Assembly: GCA_964510235.1 (NCBI GenBank)
Contig: CAZEBF010000012.1
Location: 1 to 26,455, forward strand
Length of the DNA stretch: 26,455 nucleotides
Source: CAYUUR01 sp964510235
GTDB taxonomy: Bacteria; Patescibacteriota; Saccharimonadia; Saccharimonadales; CAYUUR01
Direction of reading: 5' to 3'
In this document: piece by piece, positions 22,713 to 26,455 of the stretch
Layout: each line of letters begins with the position of its first letter
Position numbering within the stretch: position 1 is the first letter of the stretch
Notes under the pieces: model-generated
Seen by the model: only the letters and a program-made list of their open reading frames with translations
What the model was told of the DNA's origin: nothing
Databases searched by the model: none
Made by a program: the position numbers and the translations under genes

Positions 22713-24245
22713 ATGATTCGCACGATTTACATTGGATTCATTACGATATTAGATTGGTTGATATGGAACCTGGACGTCAACAGATCAGTTCATAAGTTCT
22801 TCCTGTCTCCTTACGTCGGTAACTTCAGGCTTATGCTGGGTAAGGTTCGAGCTGTTCGCTTGTACCGATACAGCGTTAAACACGTACCAGCCTACCGCGA
22901 CTACATTGCTAAGCATTCCGTAAACGGCCCGATCGTCAAACTAAGATCTGTTTCACTTGGAGACGTCCCTGAGATGGACAAGACCAGTTACATTAAAAAG
23001 TACCCGTTGCTTGATACCTTGATGGACGGAAAACTGCCAAAAAGAGGTGTTATGTTTGACGAGTCTTCTGGCAGCAGTGGCCATCCAACGAGTTGGGTCA
23101 GAGGCAACAAGGAACACCGCTTTACTCGACGAACCATGCAAGTTGCTTTCAGCCACTTCTTTGGCAAGAATAGCCCAATTGTACTCAACACCTTTTCTAT
23201 GGGAGCCTGGGCAACAGGAGTTAATACCACAATCAGCCTTTTGCCAGTTACTCGGCTAAAATCAATTGGGCCTGACATAACAAAAGTGATCAACACTTTA
23301 CACGAACTCGGTAGTGATTTTGATTATGTCATCGCTGGCTATCCACCGTTCCTAAAACAGATTGCAGACTCTGATGAAATTGACTGGTCAAAGTACAAAA
23401 TCTCTGCCGTGTTTGGTGGCGAAGGGATTAGTGAACCGATGAGAAAAGAACTTCTAAAAAAATACAAAGAGGTGCTGGGTTCATATGGCGCTTCTGATTT
23501 GGAGATCAACATTGCCTCCGAGTCGCCATTTACAATCGCTTTACGACAAGCTTTGGTGGATGATGCAGAACTTAGACAGCAACTACTTACTCACAACCCA
23601 AATATGATCCCTTCGATTTTTCAATACAATCCCTACGAGTACTTGATAGAAACAAATGATAAAGATGAGTTGCTTGTGACAATTGGCCGGCTTCAAAATG
23701 TAAGTCCACGCATTCGTTACAATATTCACGACGTTGGTCATGCAGAGCATTTCTATGACCTAAAGAGAAAACTCAAGAAGTCAGGCTATGGTCATCTACT
23801 TAAGTATGCTGAGCTTGATTATGGTGTCTTGTTTCATTACGGCCGGAGCGATTTATCAGTAGATTACAATGGTGCAGTAGTTGGCGCCGAAGAAATAAAG
23901 CAAATCGTTAATCAGTCCCAAACGTATGCCAATACTGTCAATAATTTTCGGCTGATTAGCTATGAAGACAAGGACTCAAATAAGCATCTCTTGCTAGCCT
24001 TTGAACTAGCTCACGATAAAAAGCTATCGGACAACCAAAAGGATAACTTACTCGAGGAGATTATTGCTGAACTCCAGAAACTTAACTTAGACTTCAAGTC
24101 GGCCTATTCATCTGCGCCTCTAAAACCAGAGCTAAAGACCTATGCACACTCCACAGGCATTTTTGATACCGCGCACACAAAGCTCAAGAACGACTATGTC
24201 TGGAACATAGACTACAATCGGGCAAAGGAAGAAAAGATCATCTAG
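22713..24245 (+). CDS. PaaK/CapK-like adenylate-forming enzyme
   Basis: 510 residues. The AMP-binding loop FDESSGSSGHPTSWVRG (~115-131) is the 'SSGtTG.Pt' motif. VFGGEGIS and GSYGASDLE correspond to the 'ggE......yG.tE' core of phenylacetate-CoA ligase-like enzymes. The late motif RIRYNIHDVGHAE is in place of 'R.rtGD'. GRSDLSVDYNGAVVGAEEI opens the C-terminal lid domain. A hydrophobic N-terminus (residues 4-20) may tether it to the membrane. It would activate a carboxylic acid as an acyl-AMP. ATG 22713 follows the stop of the nitroreductase-like gene with no gap. AAGGAG 9 nt upstream is the ribosome binding site. Acid and acceptor are unknown. Confidence 0.82.
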   Translation: MIRTIYIGFITILDWLIWNLDVNRSVHKFFLSPYVGNFRLMLGKVRAVRLYRYSVKHVPAYRDYIAKHSVNGPIVKLRSVSLGDVPEMDKTSYIKKYPLLDTLMDGKLPKRGVMFDESSGSSGHPTSWVRGNKEHRFTRRTMQVAFSHFFGKNSPIVLNTFSMGAWATGVNTTISLLPVTRLKSIGPDITKVINTLHELGSDFDYVIAGYPPFLKQIADSDEIDWSKYKISAVFGGEGISEPMRKELLKKYKEVLGSYGASDLEINIASESPFTIALRQALVDDAELRQQLLTHNPNMIPSIFQYNPYEYLIETNDKDELLVTIGRLQNVSPRIRYNIHDVGHAEHFYDLKRKLKKSGYGHLLKYAELDYGVLFHYGRSDLSVDYNGAVVGAEEIKQIVNQSQTYANTVNNFRLISYEDKDSNKHLLLAFELAHDKKLSDNQKDNLLEEIIAELQKLNLDFKSAYSSAPLKPELKTYAHSTGIFDTAHTKLKNDYVWNIDYNRAKEEKII

Positions 24246-24262
24246 GGATGAGTCGTCTTAGA

Positions 24263-24898
24263 CTATTCAGTAAATCGGAAGCTACGTACAAACGCGTCTA
24301 ACTCAGTTGCGTAACTGGTGCCGCCAGGTGCTTGCTGTGCACCAAGAGTGTAGGTGTTACCCTCGTAAAAAACACGGTAGCTTATGAAGCGCGTACCAAC
24401 GGCAACCATTGCCCCGTCGCCTCCAACAGTGTAGCTTGTCTTGGTTGCTGGCTGACGATTAATAGTCACATCTGTAACAGAAACGTCGGTTGCAGTCGGA
24501 TCACTTGTCGGGTCACCCTCGGCACGTGTGTCACCAGAACTACGGCTAATTGATATCGCCCCAAAAGAGCCAGAATTACATCTACCAAGCAATTCTTCAC
24601 TCGGCGCCAAGAACAAAATATCTGTGTCTTCACAAGTTGCGTGAACCCACCCACTTGGTAATGCCACACTGTAGCTATCGCTTGCGGTTGATATTCTCTC
24701 TAATGCAGGTGGCGCTTCTTCGCCAGTTTCAATCTTATCAGTAGTTGCTGGTGAGCTTACTGCGGGGGCTGAGTCTGTGTCGCTATTTGATGTAGTCCAT
24801 ACTCGCCAACCAGTAAAACCGATTAATACTAGTAGAAGCAAGATTAGAATTACTAGTAGTAGGGCTATACCGCGTTGATCCTGATGTAGTTTATGCAT
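24263..24898 (-). CDS. Membrane-anchored extracytoplasmic protein of unknown function
   Basis: 211 residues. A short basic N-terminus and QRGIALLLVILILLLLVLIG (residues ~8-27) form one membrane anchor that looks superficially like a prepilin leader but lacks the +5 glutamate. A Ser/Thr/Pro-rich linker (~37-65) follows, then a domain (~70-211) with SYSVALPSGWV and TELDAFVRSFRF. This resembles the PsbP-like pattern ('ysv.yP.gW' start, 'f..i..sF.f' end). Two cysteines (CEDTD..., RCNSG) may pair. TATTAT lies 6 nt before ATG 24898. It diverges from the gene at 24991. Confidence 0.75.
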   Translation of the reverse strand: MHKLHQDQRGIALLLVILILLLLVLIGFTGWRVWTTSNSDTDSAPAVSSPATTDKIETGEEAPPALERISTASDSYSVALPSGWVHATCEDTDILFLAPSEELLGRCNSGSFGAISISRSSGDTRAEGDPTSDPTATDVSVTDVTINRQPATKTSYTVGGDGAMVAVGTRFISYRVFYEGNTYTLGAQQAPGGTSYATELDAFVRSFRFTE

Positions 24899-24971
24899 AT
24901 GCTTATAATAACAGTCGCAGCTAAAAAAGAAGAAATTGCACTGATTATGGTTTCCTCCAAAACCTACATGC

Positions 24972-24977
24972 TATACT
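24972..24977 (+). promoter_or_regulatory. Extended -10 promoter of the gene at 24991
   Basis: TATACT preceded by TGC (TGCTATACT) ends 13 nt before ATG 24991, giving a leader of about 6 nt. The same nine bases form the metK promoter. Confidence 0.6.
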
Positions 24978-24990
24978 GCAACTAACAGCT

Positions 24991-26229
24991 ATGGAACCAA
25001 CAGTTACCCCCCCGCAAAGTAATCCTCCCAAGACCAATCCTCCCTTGACTCCATCTGCCGATACGAGCGGTAATGACACATACGTTTTGGCAATGTCTGG
25101 GTTTGGGCTGTTTAGTAAAGGGGCTTTTGCTAATAAGCTCACTGACAAGCCGGTTGCGCTTGTCCTATTTGCGTCAGGTAAGATTATCGCGATTAACGGT
25201 CACGGCGAAGTCACCGAAGAGTTTACGGCGAGCTCGGTAGCAATGGTTGAGAACAAGGGACTTCTACGAGTCGCTGGTAATAAACTAACGGTTAATGGCC
25301 AGCCAAGGGTTTTTGTGAGTGATGCATTCATGCGAAGCGCAAAGGAAGCCAAGAAAATCCTTGCCGAAAAGCACCCGGAATACCAGTTTTCTGCAGCATG
25401 CGAAGCCGGCTTGGCCTTCTTTACTTTTGTAGAGGCTTTTAATCATGACCCTTCTGCATCAGTTGCGGGAGTTAAGAATATCAAGCCGGAAGATTTAACT
25501 CCCGACAAAACAAATCCATGGGCGATCTACAAAGATACTGGCCTAGATGTCTCTGTCTTTGGCACGTTGTTCCCGCCAGAAAAAAAGGGTCGCGCCATCG
25601 CAATGGCGATCGTTGGCATACCAATCATGCTGCTAATAAGCGTGTTATTCTACACTGGAACCAAAGATACGGCTGACCTTACTAAAATGACAGCCTATGA
25701 CCTGACCGTAAAAAGCGCAAGGGTTGATACTGGCTTCCGGGAATCATCAAGTCTGCTCATTTATGCCGCGCCCCCAGTAGGAATAAGATGCGAAAATATC
25801 GTTGTTCAAACCCCGCTGAAGGCATACTCCAATGAAGCGGCTCGTCCTAAAGCTGGCGACAGCTTGCGCATCTACATACCTCCTGATGCTGATTGCTCAT
25901 CAAACGGTTTGTTTATGTCTGGCTATACTGAGAAGACGACGACTGAAAATGCTATGGACAGTATAATAAACGTCTCTCTCATTGGGGCAAGTTTATTTAG
26001 TGCCGGCATCTTACTGTTTGGAGCACTCTATGCCTCAAACAAACAAGTGCGAGATTTCTACCTATCGCATGCCATTATTGGCAAGCTCATAGCCATACTC
26101 TTCTTTGGATGGATTATTGTTGGATATGGTCTACGGGTGTTTGACTGGAGCTCTCTTGGCTTATCAGGCTTTATTATCCCGGTAATTCTGGCTGCGATCT
26201 TCTACTTTGTTTCTCGTCGTAAGGGTTAA
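24991..26229 (+). CDS. Large membrane protein of unknown function
   Basis: 412 residues. A Pro/Thr-rich N-terminus (residues 2-28) is followed by a soluble domain (~30-200) with FASGKIIAINGHGEVTEEF, which looks like a small beta sheet (PH-like region possible). Then come a membrane segment (~205-225), an extracytoplasmic domain (~228-310) with two or three cysteines (IRCENIV, DADCSSNG) and three membrane segments (~325-350, 365-385, 390-407). The C-terminus is basic (SRRKG). No family is recognised. It stands alone before the tmRNA gene and lacks a clear terminator other than the inverted repeat at 26261. Confidence 0.75.
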   Translation: MEPTVTPPQSNPPKTNPPLTPSADTSGNDTYVLAMSGFGLFSKGAFANKLTDKPVALVLFASGKIIAINGHGEVTEEFTASSVAMVENKGLLRVAGNKLTVNGQPRVFVSDAFMRSAKEAKKILAEKHPEYQFSAACEAGLAFFTFVEAFNHDPSASVAGVKNIKPEDLTPDKTNPWAIYKDTGLDVSVFGTLFPPEKKGRAIAMAIVGIPIMLLISVLFYTGTKDTADLTKMTAYDLTVKSARVDTGFRESSSLLIYAAPPVGIRCENIVVQTPLKAYSNEAARPKAGDSLRIYIPPDADCSSNGLFMSGYTEKTTTENAMDSIINVSLIGASLFSAGILLFGALYASNKQVRDFYLSHAIIGKLIAILFFGWIIVGYGLRVFDWSSLGLSGFIIPVILAAIFYFVSRRKG

Positions 26230-26260
26230 CACCTGATCATTATATCAACGACCCAACTCG

Positions 26261-26304
26261 CAGCCATGAAAAAAACACCCTTTCAGGTGGACTTTTCATG
26301 GCTG
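26261..26304. repeat. Perfect 12-bp inverted repeat at the 5' edge of the tmRNA gene
   Basis: CAGCCATGAAAA (26261-26272) and TTTTCATGGCTG (26293-26304) are perfect complements. Between them CACC (26276-26279) can pair with GGTG (26286-26289), so the whole forms one long hairpin. Its 3' arm runs into the first bases of the tmRNA. No T-run follows on the plus strand. On the minus strand the inner hairpin is followed by TTTTTTT, a weak terminator shape. Confidence 0.8.
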
Positions 26305-26455
26305 GGGATGAGGGATTCGACCTACTTTCAGCAGGCCCGAAACTTCTTCCGTGTCAACAAGTTGCCAGGTGAAGGTTTCCTTGCAACATGCCATCGGGCA
26401 TGTCTCACCCCGATCTTTCGGGGGTTTGAAACCACTCAGAGCCAAAGAAAATGAC
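26301..26455 (+). ncRNA. ssrA: tmRNA, 5' portion (cut by the window end)
   Basis: The stretch GGGGATGAGGGATTCGAC (26304-26321) has the signature of the tmRNA 5' end: G-rich acceptor strand, then GGATTCGAC as in E. coli and B. subtilis tmRNA. The mature 5' end is either 26304 (GGGG) or a few bases earlier. Downstream are hairpins expected in the first half: GTTGC/GCAAC, CATGCC/GGGCATG, CCCCGA/TCGGGG. GCC AAA GAA AAT GAC at the very end could be the start of the tag frame (A-K-E-N-D). The 3' half with the T arm and CCA lies outside the window. A possible -10 box TATATC occurs near 26241-26246. Confidence 0.68.

Noticed and set aside
24263..24898. Type IV prepilin
   Set aside because: The RGIALLL start is similar, but the glutamate at +5 is lacking and no pilus genes are nearby.
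26266..26454. Plus-strand frame starting MKKTPFQVDF
   Set aside because: It runs through the inverted repeat and the tmRNA structure, and no Shine-Dalgarno precedes it.
1..26455. CRISPR array, insertion sequence or tRNA gene
   Set aside because: No regularly spaced direct repeats, no transposase-like frame, and no cloverleaf with a T arm were found on either strand.

Overview
The window reads as a compact bacterial chromosome segment, most likely from the Patescibacteria/CPR radiation and probably Saccharibacteria (TM7)-like. This placement is an inference. It rests on tightly packed short operons, many promoters whose -10 box sits about 6 nt before the start codon, a shortened MetK, a single-chain PheRS-like enzyme, and several conserved membrane proteins without a named function. 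UGA is used as a stop (the genes ending at 14487 and 18875), so this is not an SR1/Gracilibacteria-type recoded genome. I found no rRNA, tRNA, CRISPR array or insertion sequence.

Layout. 1-4186: a YdjM/DUF457-like membrane protein cut by the window edge, then a three-gene block (methyltransferase-glycosyltransferase fusion, a divergently oriented PEP/pyruvate-binding-domain protein, a NUDIX hydrolase), closed by a truncated second copy of the YdjM-like gene start. 4291-6686: a two-component system followed by a membrane-anchored fasciclin-domain protein and a strong terminator. 6694-9230: two amino-acid-responsive units on the minus strand. metK is preceded by a SAM-I riboswitch whose terminator stem contains the metK ribosome binding site. 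A PheRS-like gene is preceded by a consensus promoter, a 38-codon leader ORF with a Phe-codon cluster, and an intrinsic terminator. Together these look like a classic attenuator.

9241-12230: an RND-family permease with a large palindrome at its promoter, and a small membrane protein. 12323-19504: seven genes, mostly without clear function. They are a Pup-ligase/depupylase (PafA/Dop)-family enzyme, two coupled unknowns, a large ParB-like protein, another unknown, and a coupled pair of HNH nuclease and HhH-GPD glycosylase-like protein. This is the most likely site of an undescribed system.

19627-26229: a 35-residue peptide plus GlsB/YeaQ-type membrane protein, several membrane-anchored proteins of unknown function, and a coupled nitroreductase-fold protein and PaaK-like adenylate-forming enzyme. 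The window ends inside what looks like the tmRNA gene (ssrA), preceded by a perfect 12-bp inverted repeat.

The best-supported regulatory results are the Phe leader/attenuator and the SAM-I riboswitch. The best candidates for new biology are the PafA/Dop-family enzyme away from any visible proteasome genes, the HNH/glycosylase pair, and the PheRS-like enzyme with changed pocket residues but apparent Phe-dependent control.
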